Made by a program: the position numbers and the translations under genes. This document shows positions 9,016 to 18,100 of a stretch of 52,438 nucleotides of DNA, piece after piece (position 1 is the stretch's first letter; each line of letters begins with the position of its first letter). The notes under the pieces were generated by a model. That model did not search any database, had not been told where the DNA came from, and saw nothing but the letters and a program-made list of their open reading frames with translations. The stretch covers positions 1-52,438 of the IMG/VR virus record IMGVR_UViG_3300023179_000147, one strand, 5' to 3'. Source of the stretch: a virus.

Positions 9016-9315
9016 CTAACCTTTCGCTTTCTTGAGCTGTGCCAACTTATTGGTTGCAGATGAAATATCATCTTTTGTCTGTGTGACTGTTCCTAGAGAG
9101 GCGCCTCCTGACTTGAGACTAGTAGTGGAAACATCAGTCACAAACTTTGATTCATCGATGTCGACTGCGCGGCGGGTGAACGACTTCTTTTGCTCACGAT
9201 TGACACCGGCGACGAAAGAATCAGACTCTTTCTTTTTGAGCATTGAGACGATCGTATCGATCCTACCAAGAGCATATCCAATTGCAAACACGAATCCCAA
9301 CGTAAAAGACATCAT
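9016..9315 (-). CDS. small single-pass membrane protein, upstream partner of the actin-like gene
   Basis: A 99-residue protein that begins with a hydrophobic helix (about residues 3-18, FTLGFVFAIGYALG), followed by a Lys-rich boundary and a polar soluble tail of about 70 residues. This is the shape of an inner-membrane anchor with a cytoplasmic tail. No family is recognised. The first ATG (9315) overlaps the dUTPase stop as ATGA and is directly followed by a second ATG. The actin-like ATPase begins two bases after its stop. The adjacency suggests, without proof, that it tethers or regulates the filament protein. Confidence 0.72.
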   Translation of the reverse strand: MMSFTLGFVFAIGYALGRIDTIVSMLKKKESDSFVAGVNREQKKSFTRRAVDIDESKFVTDVSTTSLKSGGASLGTVTQTKDDISSATNKLAQLKKAKG

Positions 9316-9749
9316 CTTACACCCGTGCTACCAAATCCGCCAGCTCCCCGTGCAGTGACGCTAAGCTCAGAGACCTGACTGAAGCGACCCTGAAAACACG
9401 GCAAAAATATCAACTGGGCAATCCTATCGCCCTTTTTGATGGAATATTCCTCCTTCCCGAGATTGATCAGAAGGACTTTTACTTCACCTCGGTAGTCACT
9501 ATCAACGATGCCGGGTGAGTTGAGAACCGTGACACCATATCTTGCAGCAAGACCGCTGCGTGGACACACTTGCCCATAGAAGTTAGTGGGAATCTCAAGA
9601 TAGACACCAGTTGAGACTGCCCTCCACTCACCAGGTCGAATACTGAGATCTTCGTCTGATTGCAGATCACACCCGGCTGAATCTGCGGTTTGATATGTGG
9701 GCTTGTAGTTACCCTTGTAGCTAATCCACGGAGTTGCATTGTTACTCAT
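9312..9749 (-). CDS. dut: dUTP diphosphatase (dUTPase)
   Basis: A 145-residue trimeric dUTPase that hydrolyses dUTP to dUMP and pyrophosphate, keeping uracil out of DNA and feeding dTMP synthesis. All five family motifs are present in order: SAGCDL, PRSGLA, GIVDSDYRGEV, GDRIAQLIF and the C-terminal P-loop-like RGAGGFGSTG. Length is typical. The start overlaps the end of recA by 8 bases, and the stop overlaps the next gene by 4. Its place between recA and the replication genes fits a nucleotide-metabolism operon. Confidence 0.97.
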   Translation of the reverse strand: MSNNATPWISYKGNYKPTYQTADSAGCDLQSDEDLSIRPGEWRAVSTGVYLEIPTNFYGQVCPRSGLAARYGVTVLNSPGIVDSDYRGEVKVLLINLGKEEYSIKKGDRIAQLIFLPCFQGRFSQVSELSVTARGAGGFGSTGVR

Positions 9750-10953
9750 CTGATGTTACCTCCTCTGCATCCTTAGGAACTGGAATCGAGCCTGGGGTTG
9801 CAACGTATGCTGCGTCTACTGCCATCATAATATACTTTCTGTATTTATCATCACGCATCAGATTTCCAAACTCTGATTTGTAGAACTTCTTCTCGACCAA
9901 AACTTCACCCGTCTTCTGGTCGGATACAGCTAACTCTTTCCAGGCCCCCTCCCCTGAAATGTTAACGTGAACACCGTCACGGGTAACGCCCTTGCTCTCC
10001 TTGCAGTGAGAACGAACTTCATCAAAGATGTAGTCGTCTTCTACGATACCCTTGCCAAAGACGATGTCGAACTCAATCTTGCGGAAGGGAGCTGCCACCT
10101 TATTCTTCTTCACAGTTGCAATCACGTGGATGCCGACGGGAACACCCGTCTTAGGGTCCTTGATTGGATTACCGCTAGTAAGTGAAATGCGGATAGTCGA
10201 GTGGAACGGGATAGCCTTTCCACCGGGAGTCGTGGTTGGGTCACCATACATCACACCAATCTTCTCACGGATCTGATTGATACACAGGAGAGTCACATTG
10301 TTTTGACCAATGACACCCGTAATCTTTCGCATACCCTTTGAGATGACTCGGGCTTGAAGACCGATCGAGTTGTCCTCGTACTCACCATCCAGCTCAGCCT
10401 TGGGGGAGGTGGCGGCGACGGAGTCCCAAATCACGACTACAGGCACGTTCTTCTCGATGATCTGTTTTGCCTTTGTGATGGTGGACTCAATGACCGAGAA
10501 CACCTCCTCAGTGCAGTGTGTGTCGATATAGACAAATCTACGCTTGATATCGATTCCCATGTCTGCCAACTTCTGTACCGGAGTCGCATTCTCGGTATCG
10601 ACATACACAACAAGACCACCTAGCTTCTGGGCAACTGCTGCAGCGTGATATGCAAGGTGTGACTTACCACAAGAAGGCGGACCGCTGATCTCAATGATGC
10701 GACCTTCGGGATAACCACCTTCTGCTGCATTCCTGATTGCGTAGTTGAGCTGGAGGGAACCAGTGTCGATCCAACGCTTGACGATCGTGGGGGCGTCCAT
10801 CTCTGATAGGTTGAATGCCACCCGAGTCCCGAACTCCTTGTTGATCGACACAATGAGATCCTTCATCATATCATCGACGTCAGACTTCTTAGACTTCGAA
10901 TCTGAGATTCCTGCTTCTTCAAAGGCATCTGCTGTTGCTTTATTCCTAGCCAT
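9742..10953 (-). CDS. RecA/UvsX-like recombinase
   Basis: A 403-residue strand-exchange ATPase for recombination-dependent replication and repair. Walker A is GPPSCGKS (91-98), Walker B VVVIWDSVAA (172-181), and the L1/L2 region includes QARVISKGMRKITG and INQIREKIGVMYGDPTTTPGG. The latter is very close to bacterial RecA and T4 UvsX. The frame could start ten codons earlier at 10983. I chose the ATG at 10953 because TAGGAGTCAC gives a well-spaced ribosome-binding site. The protein ends in an acidic tail (DAEEVTSDE), as many RecA proteins do. SSB is encoded just upstream, matching the partner pair UvsX/gp32. Confidence 0.95.
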   Translation of the reverse strand: MARNKATADAFEEAGISDSKSKKSDVDDMMKDLIVSINKEFGTRVAFNLSEMDAPTIVKRWIDTGSLQLNYAIRNAAEGGYPEGRIIEISGPPSCGKSHLAYHAAAVAQKLGGLVVYVDTENATPVQKLADMGIDIKRRFVYIDTHCTEEVFSVIESTITKAKQIIEKNVPVVVIWDSVAATSPKAELDGEYEDNSIGLQARVISKGMRKITGVIGQNNVTLLCINQIREKIGVMYGDPTTTPGGKAIPFHSTIRISLTSGNPIKDPKTGVPVGIHVIATVKKNKVAAPFRKIEFDIVFGKGIVEDDYIFDEVRSHCKESKGVTRDGVHVNISGEGAWKELAVSDQKTGEVLVEKKFYKSEFGNLMRDDKYRKYIMMAVDAAYVATPGSIPVPKDAEEVTSDE

Positions 10954-10979
10954 GTGACTCCTATCAGGTGGAAAATACT

Positions 10980-11015
10980 GCACGACCGTGGAGATGTTTC
11001 ACACCACGGTCGCAC
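10980..11015 (-). other. stem-loop between the SSB and recA genes
   Basis: A 12-bp stem pairs 10980-10991 with 11004-11015 (core GACCGTGG/CCACGGTC) around a 12-base loop in the 80-base gap after the SSB stop. No run of U follows in the direction of transcription. An mRNA-stability or processing element is therefore more likely than a strong terminator. It could let SSB mRNA accumulate above recA mRNA. Confidence 0.55.
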
Positions 11016-11033
11016 ATTGCTTCTATTGTTAGA

Positions 11034-11867
11034 TCAGTCGTCGCCCATCAGCTCAGCAAAGGCGTCATCAAGTGATGACTTCTTGACCTCTGGCTTCTTG
11101 GCTGGCGCCTTCTTCTCAGCTGGTGCTGAGGTCTTCAGCTCGGCTGCGAGGTTCTCCAGCTCATCGGCTGGTGCGGGACCACGCGTCTCACCGCCGGACT
11201 GGGTAGGCTCCTCACCACCGTTGAGCCAGCGATTAAGGATGTTCTCAATCTCCTCGGTCGACTTGAGTCGGTACATGTCATCGATGCTTGGAATCGATTC
11301 GAGCCACTTTTGAGAGACACCTGAGTCCTCATGCAGCTTCGTCGGACGACGAGCAGGATCGACCGTAGTGTCGTTGAACTGCTTACCTGGTGCCTTGGTG
11401 ATTGACACCTTGAGATCGAAGCCCTCGGATGGAGAGAGGATGTCACCCACCTCCTCGTCAAGGAAGAAGCTCAACATGCGCTGGTATACTTGCTTACCGA
11501 ATGACCACACGAGGACGCCTTTGTCCTCCTCACCACGGACGATGACTGGGGCGTAACAACGAAGCTTTGGAGCCAGCTTCTTGGCCAGGACTCGATCGTC
11601 CGGCTTGCCGCTGCCGTACAACTTCTTGATCAGGTCATTGATCGGGTCCGGCTTTCCAAACTGATTTGGAGCCAGGATGCCCGCGTTCTCACCGATGTAA
11701 TAGAACCAACGCTCAGTGAAGGGCTGACCCTCCGCCGCGTTCTTCCACGGTAGACAGCGGATCTTGTACTCACCCAGAGTGGGCTTCCACATCTGGACCG
11801 AAGAGGTCCGCTTCACACCGCTCAGCTCTGCCACACGCTTCTTGATTGCTTCTAGATCGATTGCCAT
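11034..11867 (-). CDS. single-stranded DNA-binding protein, T4 gp32-like
   Basis: A 277-residue protein of the gp32 type, which coats single-stranded DNA at forks and in recombination. The N-terminal part has a basic LAST-like start (EAIKKRVAEL). The OB-fold core reads EYKIRCLPWKNAAEGQPF, GKPDPINDLIKKLYGSG and RCYAPVIVRGEEDKG. It ends in a Lys/Ala-rich linker and an acidic tail (DDAFAELMGDD), the usual protein-interaction tail. The Cys/His zinc set of T4 gp32 is not obvious. AAGGCAAAGGAA precedes the ATG. A 146-base non-coding gap upstream may hold a promoter. Confidence 0.9.
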   Translation of the reverse strand: MAIDLEAIKKRVAELSGVKRTSSVQMWKPTLGEYKIRCLPWKNAAEGQPFTERWFYYIGENAGILAPNQFGKPDPINDLIKKLYGSGKPDDRVLAKKLAPKLRCYAPVIVRGEEDKGVLVWSFGKQVYQRMLSFFLDEEVGDILSPSEGFDLKVSITKAPGKQFNDTTVDPARRPTKLHEDSGVSQKWLESIPSIDDMYRLKSTEEIENILNRWLNGGEEPTQSGGETRGPAPADELENLAAELKTSAPAEKKAPAKKPEVKKSSLDDAFAELMGDD

Positions 11868-12013
11868 TTCCTTTGCCTTTTCCTTTTCAAACGTGAACTA
11901 AGACGTGACTGTACCGCAACATGCGGAGTCAATCAGCATTCCTAGGTCCACAACCTATATTGAGAGCCCTCAACTGTGCACAGGAGGAACTAACTTTTAT
12001 TCGACAGGTGATC
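11868..12013 (-). promoter_or_regulatory. non-coding leader of the SSB gene
   Basis: A gap of 146 bases without an open frame, upstream of the abundant SSB. On the minus strand it contains a small CCGCA/TGCGG hairpin and purine-rich sequence before the ATG. No copy of ATACTTA is found here, consistent with early or middle expression. No clear sigma70 -35/-10 pair is visible, so the promoter position is unknown. Confidence 0.3.
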
Positions 12014-12298
12014 TTACTTCCAACGCACGAAGTTTTTCTTGCGCTTCTTCAGCTTACCACCTGGTCGCACGGGGTTCTTGCCCATGTCATCAGCGCTAGC
12101 GCCGAGCGGGCCTGTGAATCCTGCAATGTTAGCCGCGACGTTCATCTCGTCGAGGTCACTCTCGTTCTCAGCCTCTTCCGATTCCTCTTCCTTCTTTTTG
12201 CCATTACCGCCCTTGGGGATGAGCTGATTAGCAACACGTGGAGAACCCTGCACTTCAGCGAGGGACTCCACGATGTACTTTCTTAGCAAGTCATACAT
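12014..12298 (-). CDS. small phage protein with LLRKYI N-terminus
   Basis: A 94-residue protein. It begins with an amphipathic helix (MYDLLRKYIVESLAEV), continues with a Lys/Glu-rich linker, then a conserved-looking NIAGFTGPLGASADDMG, and ends very basic (GKLKKRKKNFVRWK). I recognise no domain. The N-terminal pattern resembles the recurring motif on other small proteins here. No ribosome-binding site stands out before the ATG at 12298. A basic tail could bind nucleic acid, but that is conjecture. Confidence 0.7.
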   Translation of the reverse strand: MYDLLRKYIVESLAEVQGSPRVANQLIPKGGNGKKKEEESEEAENESDLDEMNVAANIAGFTGPLGASADDMGKNPVRPGGKLKKRKKNFVRWK

Positions 12299-12327
12299 GA
12301 TTCAATATGTATATACTTGTAGCAATT

Positions 12328-13227
12328 TCAGGGGGTTGCAACAGCTTTTTCTGCCTTGCGCTGAGCCTTGAGATCCCAACGGTAATTCTTGATCGTGACA
12401 GATCCAGGTAGCAAGTCCTTACGAATATGCATGCTGGGTGTGCCGTTGAACTGCTGCGGGATTGTCGTTCGAATGTACCCCTCACTCTTGAATCGACTCT
12501 CGAATTCGCGAGTTGCCTTCTTACCTGTGAGGACTCTACCGTCGAATGTGTAATCCTTGAAGTGACCTGAGAAATGGGGCAGGTTGAAGCGGCTGACATG
12601 GACGAGGCACTTGGGTTGCTGCTTCTTCAAGAGATCACCTACAAAATCCCACGGCTCCCTCATGTGCTCAAAGACCTCATAGAACAGGTAACAGTCTGCC
12701 TTTGGCTGGGTGGGCTTCAAGTGCATGCTGAGGTTCTGTGGAGAACCAAATTCCTTTGCAAACCTCTTTGCTAACTCGACCTGTGACTTGTTATTTGCGC
12801 TGTTGTGATAGACGACCTTGGCATTGATACCCGCCGCAGTAAGCTGCTGAGCAAGATAGATCGAGCTGAGACCCACACCCGCAAAGTAATCGACAAACGT
12901 CCAATCATCGGCAAAGTTTGGAATCTCCTTGCGGATGTCTAGAAGACCGTTGACAGTCTGCTTGACACTGGCCTTCGTATAGTGGGTGTAGCACTTGCAG
13001 ATGTCAAGGACATATTCACTGCTGGTGTACAGCTTTGCCTCGTCAGCTGTCGTCTGAGCTGATCCAATCCACTCAGAGTTCAGCTTCTCTGTGACGGACC
13101 AGTCATCCCTTGTGCAAGTGTTGAGGGCGGGTGAAAACCACTCCTCGCCATCGACTTGCAGGACTTCACCTGCAACCTTGAGGACATGCTTCAGAACAAC
13201 CGAGCGCTTATCGTTCAACGTTACCAT
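12328..13227 (-). CDS. SAM-dependent methyltransferase-like protein
   Basis: A 299-residue protein with a class I methyltransferase core. The glycine-rich motif I is FVDYFAGVGLSSIYLAQ (111-127). An acidic strand with YEVFEHMREPWDF (183-195) resembles the EVxEHxxxP element of small-molecule and tRNA methyltransferases. The N-terminal 100 residues look like a helical cap, and the C-terminus is basic. There is no DPPY/NPPY motif, so a DNA-amino-methyltransferase role is not supported. Substrate unknown. It lies between the HD hydrolase and SSB. The ATG has GGAAGAGAG upstream. Confidence 0.72.
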   Translation of the reverse strand: MVTLNDKRSVVLKHVLKVAGEVLQVDGEEWFSPALNTCTRDDWSVTEKLNSEWIGSAQTTADEAKLYTSSEYVLDICKCYTHYTKASVKQTVNGLLDIRKEIPNFADDWTFVDYFAGVGLSSIYLAQQLTAAGINAKVVYHNSANNKSQVELAKRFAKEFGSPQNLSMHLKPTQPKADCYLFYEVFEHMREPWDFVGDLLKKQQPKCLVHVSRFNLPHFSGHFKDYTFDGRVLTGKKATREFESRFKSEGYIRTTIPQQFNGTPSMHIRKDLLPGSVTIKNYRWDLKAQRKAEKAVATP

Positions 13228-13245
13228 TGTGGATCTCTCTTCCTT

Positions 13246-13863
13246 TCACTTCCAGCCCACCGTGCCGGGCTTCTCTTGCATCGTTGAAATGTAGTCAGCT
13301 GTCATCACGGCGTAAACAAGCGGGCTCGTCTTCAGACAGTACGGCTTGTTCTCGTCGAGGACGAACCCGTCATTGAGAAGGATGGCAAGGTATTCATCTG
13401 TCTTGAGTCGAAGTCCGAACTGCTGGCACAGATGGACTGAACGCTGGGGGGTCGACATGAATTGCATGTCCTTGTTGTGTTTGTACATCTCACCCAACTT
13501 CTCGCGGTGCCAATCAGAGTCCTGTGGTACGTAATAGTCAGATACCGTGCCGTCGTCGTTTGCAAGCCCCACCTTGCCGATGTCATGGAGGAGACAGCTG
13601 ACGATGAGTGAATCCTTCGGGACGTCCCATCCGTATGCCTTGACGAGGCGCATCGCATTCGTAAGAACTCTCAGCGAGTGTTCTACCAATCCGCCGGGAA
13701 ATGCATTATGATACTCTTTCCGCGACGAAGCTGGGCACAGAGCGAGTTGTTCGCCCATGGCATCGACCATTGCAAGTGCAGCGGGGGCACGATCTCCCAG
13801 GGTCTCCATCAGTTGGCGGTACTTGTCAAAGTTAGACGCGATTGCTTCGGGTGATAGACTCAT
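13246..13863 (-). CDS. HD-domain phosphohydrolase
   Basis: A 205-residue metal-dependent hydrolase. The HD signature is present: H62 (GGLVEHSLRV), H93-D94 (CLLHDIGKVG) and a distal D190 (AVMTADYIST). HD proteins of this form cleave nucleotides or RNA 3' ends (YhaM-like) or (p)ppGpp. The true substrate cannot be read from sequence. Its place between the DNA polymerase and a methyltransferase in the replication block suggests nucleotide or nucleic-acid metabolism. The ribosome-binding site is weak. Confidence 0.85.
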   Translation of the reverse strand: MSLSPEAIASNFDKYRQLMETLGDRAPAALAMVDAMGEQLALCPASSRKEYHNAFPGGLVEHSLRVLTNAMRLVKAYGWDVPKDSLIVSCLLHDIGKVGLANDDGTVSDYYVPQDSDWHREKLGEMYKHNKDMQFMSTPQRSVHLCQQFGLRLKTDEYLAILLNDGFVLDENKPYCLKTSPLVYAVMTADYISTMQEKPGTVGWK

Positions 13864-13896
13864 GACAATGACACTAAAGCAGATTCCGACAATGTA

Positions 13897-15099
13897 TCAA
13901 AGATTTTCTAGCTTCAGCGGAAACGGCACCTCATATCCTGGGACCTGCACACCGACGAAGTGTGCCACGTCTTCCAACCGCTCAGGTGCAACGTCAAGGA
14001 TGATCGCGTCGTGGAGCACAAAGATGGGCCGGATCCCATCGGACCCCAACCCTCTCAGGACCGCGTCGAAACCCAGCATGGCAACGTCGACCCCGGTAGA
14101 TTGGGCATAGGAATTAACGAGCAGGTTGTCATGATCGGATGGAACGTGGATCTTTCGGCCGAAGCGATTCGTGATCCGACCACCACCCACCACCTCCTCC
14201 TTGAGCCGACGGCGGAGAGAGTCGACCTTGAAGTGGCTCTGGATCGTGGAGATGAACCCGTCCACTTCACTCTCTGACACACCCAGCCTGAGGCGGAGTG
14301 CTGCCCTTGAGATTCCGTACAGCTCGGCGATCACGGCGGTCTTCACGGCGTCACGGGGCACCCGACCGCCAAACAGGTCCTCGGCGATCTCAGCATACAT
14401 GTCACCTGCAGTCGACGACTGACCTGCCTCGGCCAGCACCACCCGAGCTTCCAGCGCCCGGAAATCAAGAGAATAGATGCGGCCGCCTTCCCACGTCGAG
14501 CGTAGGATCCCACGCGCTTCCTTCTTAAGGGTGAGGATGTTGGGTCCCTCGGTGACAGTGAGGCGTCCGGTGCGGGTCGAGAATCGATCGTACAGGGTGG
14601 GATGCGCTGCCCCACTCCGCTTCGGCCTGAACCCCTCGAGCACGGGTGTATTGCCACCGCCGGCATCAATGAGAACCTGCAGGGCAAGAGGATCAACACG
14701 GGCGGGCCTGAGAGCAGCAAGCACCCGAGAACCGGCTACCCAGGCACTCTCGTAGTACTCAAAGGGTAATCTTGAAAAAGAAGATGAGATTGTCCCCACC
14801 AGGTTTTTGAAGTATTCTCTGAAGGTCTCCTGGGGCAACATGTGCATCCACGGCGGGGAGATCGACCCAGTGGTGAGAGTGCGGAATGCAGCCGTGTATC
14901 GAGGAGGAACAGATGGGAGCTCGATCCCGTCGAGACGGAGCAGTGTATCGAGGCATCGGGCCGCGGGTGAACTCTTAGTCTCACCTGTCAGATGCCAAGA
15001 GTCGCGAGGGACCGATTCAGACCATGTGTATCCCTCAGCATCCCCGACGATGTGCCGGGGAGATCCGAGGAGGGAAGAGTCGATGCAGAAGCGCCGCAT
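13897..15099 (-). CDS. short family-A DNA polymerase, polymerase domain only
   Basis: About 400 residues carrying the family-A palm and fingers. FSTRTGRLTVTEGPN (176-190) matches TxTGRLSSxxPN. Motif A is IYSLDFRALEARVVL (211-225). Motif B includes R252, K256 and YG (264-265). NSYAQSTGVDVAM matches the QGxAAD helix. Motif C is FVLHDAIILDV, with H366-D367-A368 in place of the usual HDE. No 3'-5' or 5'-3' exonuclease domain is present, and the protein is well below the 580-900 residues usual for Pol I. The frame can start at GTG 15108, but the ATG at 15099 gives the better N-terminus. Both lack a clear ribosome-binding site. It probably synthesises phage DNA with separate nucleases. Confidence 0.9.
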   Translation of the reverse strand: MRRFCIDSSLLGSPRHIVGDAEGYTWSESVPRDSWHLTGETKSSPAARCLDTLLRLDGIELPSVPPRYTAAFRTLTTGSISPPWMHMLPQETFREYFKNLVGTISSSFSRLPFEYYESAWVAGSRVLAALRPARVDPLALQVLIDAGGGNTPVLEGFRPKRSGAAHPTLYDRFSTRTGRLTVTEGPNILTLKKEARGILRSTWEGGRIYSLDFRALEARVVLAEAGQSSTAGDMYAEIAEDLFGGRVPRDAVKTAVIAELYGISRAALRLRLGVSESEVDGFISTIQSHFKVDSLRRRLKEEVVGGGRITNRFGRKIHVPSDHDNLLVNSYAQSTGVDVAMLGFDAVLRGLGSDGIRPIFVLHDAIILDVAPERLEDVAHFVGVQVPGYEVPFPLKLENL

Positions 15100-15132
15100 G
15101 GGAGCCACTGTAACACATCAAGCACTTATTTT

Positions 15133-18100
15133 TCACTTAGGGCCGCTTCCTTTTATACCCAATTTTTGAATTTGAGTCTGAAGTTCGCCCTCAAGTGCAT
15201 CAGTGACTGTAGCAGCAAGAGACGGCGGAGCAGAGAACTTGCCGTATCCATCAGTGTACGTGAAAGTCCATTGAGTTGTGAACTTTCCGGGTGAGATCGA
15301 GTGTTGTATCTGAGAGGCACTATACAGGTTGTCGAGTGTAGTGCCTGTGTCGAAGTCTATGAAGTAGGTCTGGAATAACTGGGCGTAGGGTATCCCGGCG
15401 GACGACACGGTGATCGATGCTGGTACTGAACGCATCACGGGAAAGCCGCCGGGCCCCTCCAGCGGACCTGCTGGGGGCCCAGCAGCATTTGATGGTGTTC
15501 CCTTAAGCGCATTCATTAAATTGAGGGTGCCTTGTAGGCCATCCGTTTTCGACGCAAGGTTTGCTGAATATACAAGAGAGCCATTGGTGCCCAATACGAG
15601 ACATGGCACCCCACGCATCAGGAATTGTTTGAGCGCCTTGCGGTCTTTTGTGAGTTCAAAAGCTTCTTTGCCCGATAGATCAATCAATTCTAAGTTAGCA
15701 CGAGGATTTTCATTGTTCTTGTAAATCTGATGTGCCAAGTCGTAGTACCTCTTCTTGAGTCTTGCCTTTGCATTTGCCTGGGACTCTGAGTTACCACCAC
15801 CTTGACTATCTTGGATGTCTTTGTTGATCTGCTCCAAATCTGCTTTAGACAATTCGCCTACTCGGGAAACGATTCTACTTCTAATTTTACCCTTATTGAA
15901 AGCACCGAGTAAGAACCCTCCTTGCCCGTTGTCAATCACGGACTGCATTAGGCGATGGGGGTTGTTCTGTCTGTCGTAGATGTGTATCCTTTTGATGAAG
16001 TATCTATTGTCTGTGGACGGAGCAGTTGCTCCCGGTACGCTTGCGTTGTATCGCTGGCTATTGATGTTTGCTTTCAACTGTGAGATTATACTTTTCTGCA
16101 GTGCTCCTTCGCCGGGGACACCTTGCTCAAAATACATCTCAATTATGGGCGGCTTGAAATCACCCCAATCACGGGACCACTTTGCTATCCCAGTGTCATA
16201 CGATCCCTTTTTGGGTTCTTGCGCGGATTTGGGGTTTTTGTCGGGGTCGAACGGTTGGAAGAGTTCGCTCATGCCGTACCCGATAGATGTCTGATCCGCA
16301 AACTGACTCTCGACTATTATCTTGAGGAAAGATTGGATCGTGAGAACGGGAGCTTTAGTATTCTTGATTTCGTCGAGGTAGGCGTACGCAAGTTTTGTCA
16401 AGTCGATCGGAAATTCGGCAACAGAGTGACTGCTCATGGGACCACATGATTCATTCAGACCGTAGAATATCACCTGCAATTCATCACAAACCCCCACGTG
16501 AGCGATTGCAGGCGCCACGAATTCCATGAAAAGCTTGCCGAATGAAACGACACCCGCTCCACTTGCGATGTTCAATCTTGTCGTCTCTTTAGCTTGGTTA
16601 ATTTTAGCTTGTCGTTCAGAGCCCGCCTTCTTCCACTTGCTTATTTCTTTGATAAGCTCGGGTTCGAAATACTCAGGCTTGTTTTTGTTTCTCTCCCCGT
16701 CAGCTAAAAATGGGTCAGGTCCATTGAGCAGGTTGCTGAATTTTGCTTGCACTGCGTTTCCTGCCGAGCTTCTCAACGCCTTGAAGCTGAGATCAGGAAG
16801 AGTTTTTCCTGCGTCATCTTTTGTCTTACCTGCTAGAGACTTTATGTTATCGCTAAAACTTTTAAGCTCGTCTGCAGTTAGAACGCCTGTTGCGTTAATC
16901 TGATTAATCAGATTGTTTAGTGCTGTACCAAAATCACCCTTATCTTCGAGTTCTTTGAAGATTCCGTCTGATGCAGCTGCGTTGAGTATCTGATCTTTTT
17001 GCATCTTTACAGCAAAGGGTGTTGTGCCCTGTGTTATCTTGTTTCTTATTTCTGATATTGCTTGCAAAGCCTTGTTATATCGATACATCTGCCCGTTGAT
17101 ACTCTCGCCCATTGAGATATCAACAGTCTGTAGTTCTTTCGTTGACTTGATGTATAACTCAATGGTTAAAGACACCTGACCATTGGAGTCGAAGGAAAAT
17201 TGTGAATTTGAAACTGTCCAAACGTCACGGACGAGCATGTGAGAATTGATAAAATCAGCGTATTCATTGTCTTTGTCAGACCCATTTTTCTTGGGTGCCA
17301 TCCATCCATAGGTCGTCCAGACTATTGCATCATGATATCCCACAGACCCGCGTATGAATTCTGAAAATTCCGATATCCGACTCTTATCATGAATTTTTAG
17401 CTTCAAAGATCCTTTTTTAGTAGAGAACGCTCCCGATCCCGCGCTGCCAATTGTAACGTCGAATCCCTCTATCGAAGCAAAGGGCAAAAAGGGCTTTGCC
17501 TGAACGAGCCTACTCGTTGAAACTCCGAGTCTTTCAAAGTTAGTAAGTCCCTGCGGCAGGAGGAAAGATTCCATCCCCGTATACGCAGAAGTCGATACTT
17601 TTGCGGCCAAATTCTTTTTGTTGTCTTGCTGGTACTCATAAGTCGTTGAAACATTCTTAATGTTGTTTGCACCATACAAAACTTCGTCCGCTCCCGTAAG
17701 ATCATTTACCTTGGGTGTCCCAAGCAAGAATCTCATCACACTGGGTGAAGTGATGTATTCGGGATTCTGATTCGTGATCTCAAACCCCACATCAAGATGG
17801 GGTATTAGAGAATTTGCGACCGTTGGAGGTGTATAGTTCAGAAAAAGATCTGTGTACTCGGTGCCGCGAGTAGCTGGAGATATCAAAGCATTGCGCGTAA
17901 TAATCGCTGAGGTCTTGAAATTTCGGATCCGCGCGTCTCCCTCTTTTGAAAGAGCGGCGATGGAGGGTGCAAAATCGTTCAATGACTTGACGTCTACGGT
18001 AGAGTTGTTGTGCTTGACACCCTTAAAATACTCGTCTCCGGATATCAGACTGCTGCTGTCAGAGTTGCTACTATTCGAAAGTCCGTGAATGATGTCCTGC

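Noticed and set aside
12328-13227. DNA methyltransferase of a restriction-modification system
   Set aside because: The SAM-binding motif is present, but no DPPY/NPPY or cytosine-methyltransferase PC motif is visible and no restriction gene is adjacent.
13246-13863. HD protein as part of an anti-phage or CBASS-type defence
   Set aside because: It is a single HD hydrolase between polymerase and SSB genes, with no nucleotidyltransferase or effector partner. A metabolic role is more likely.
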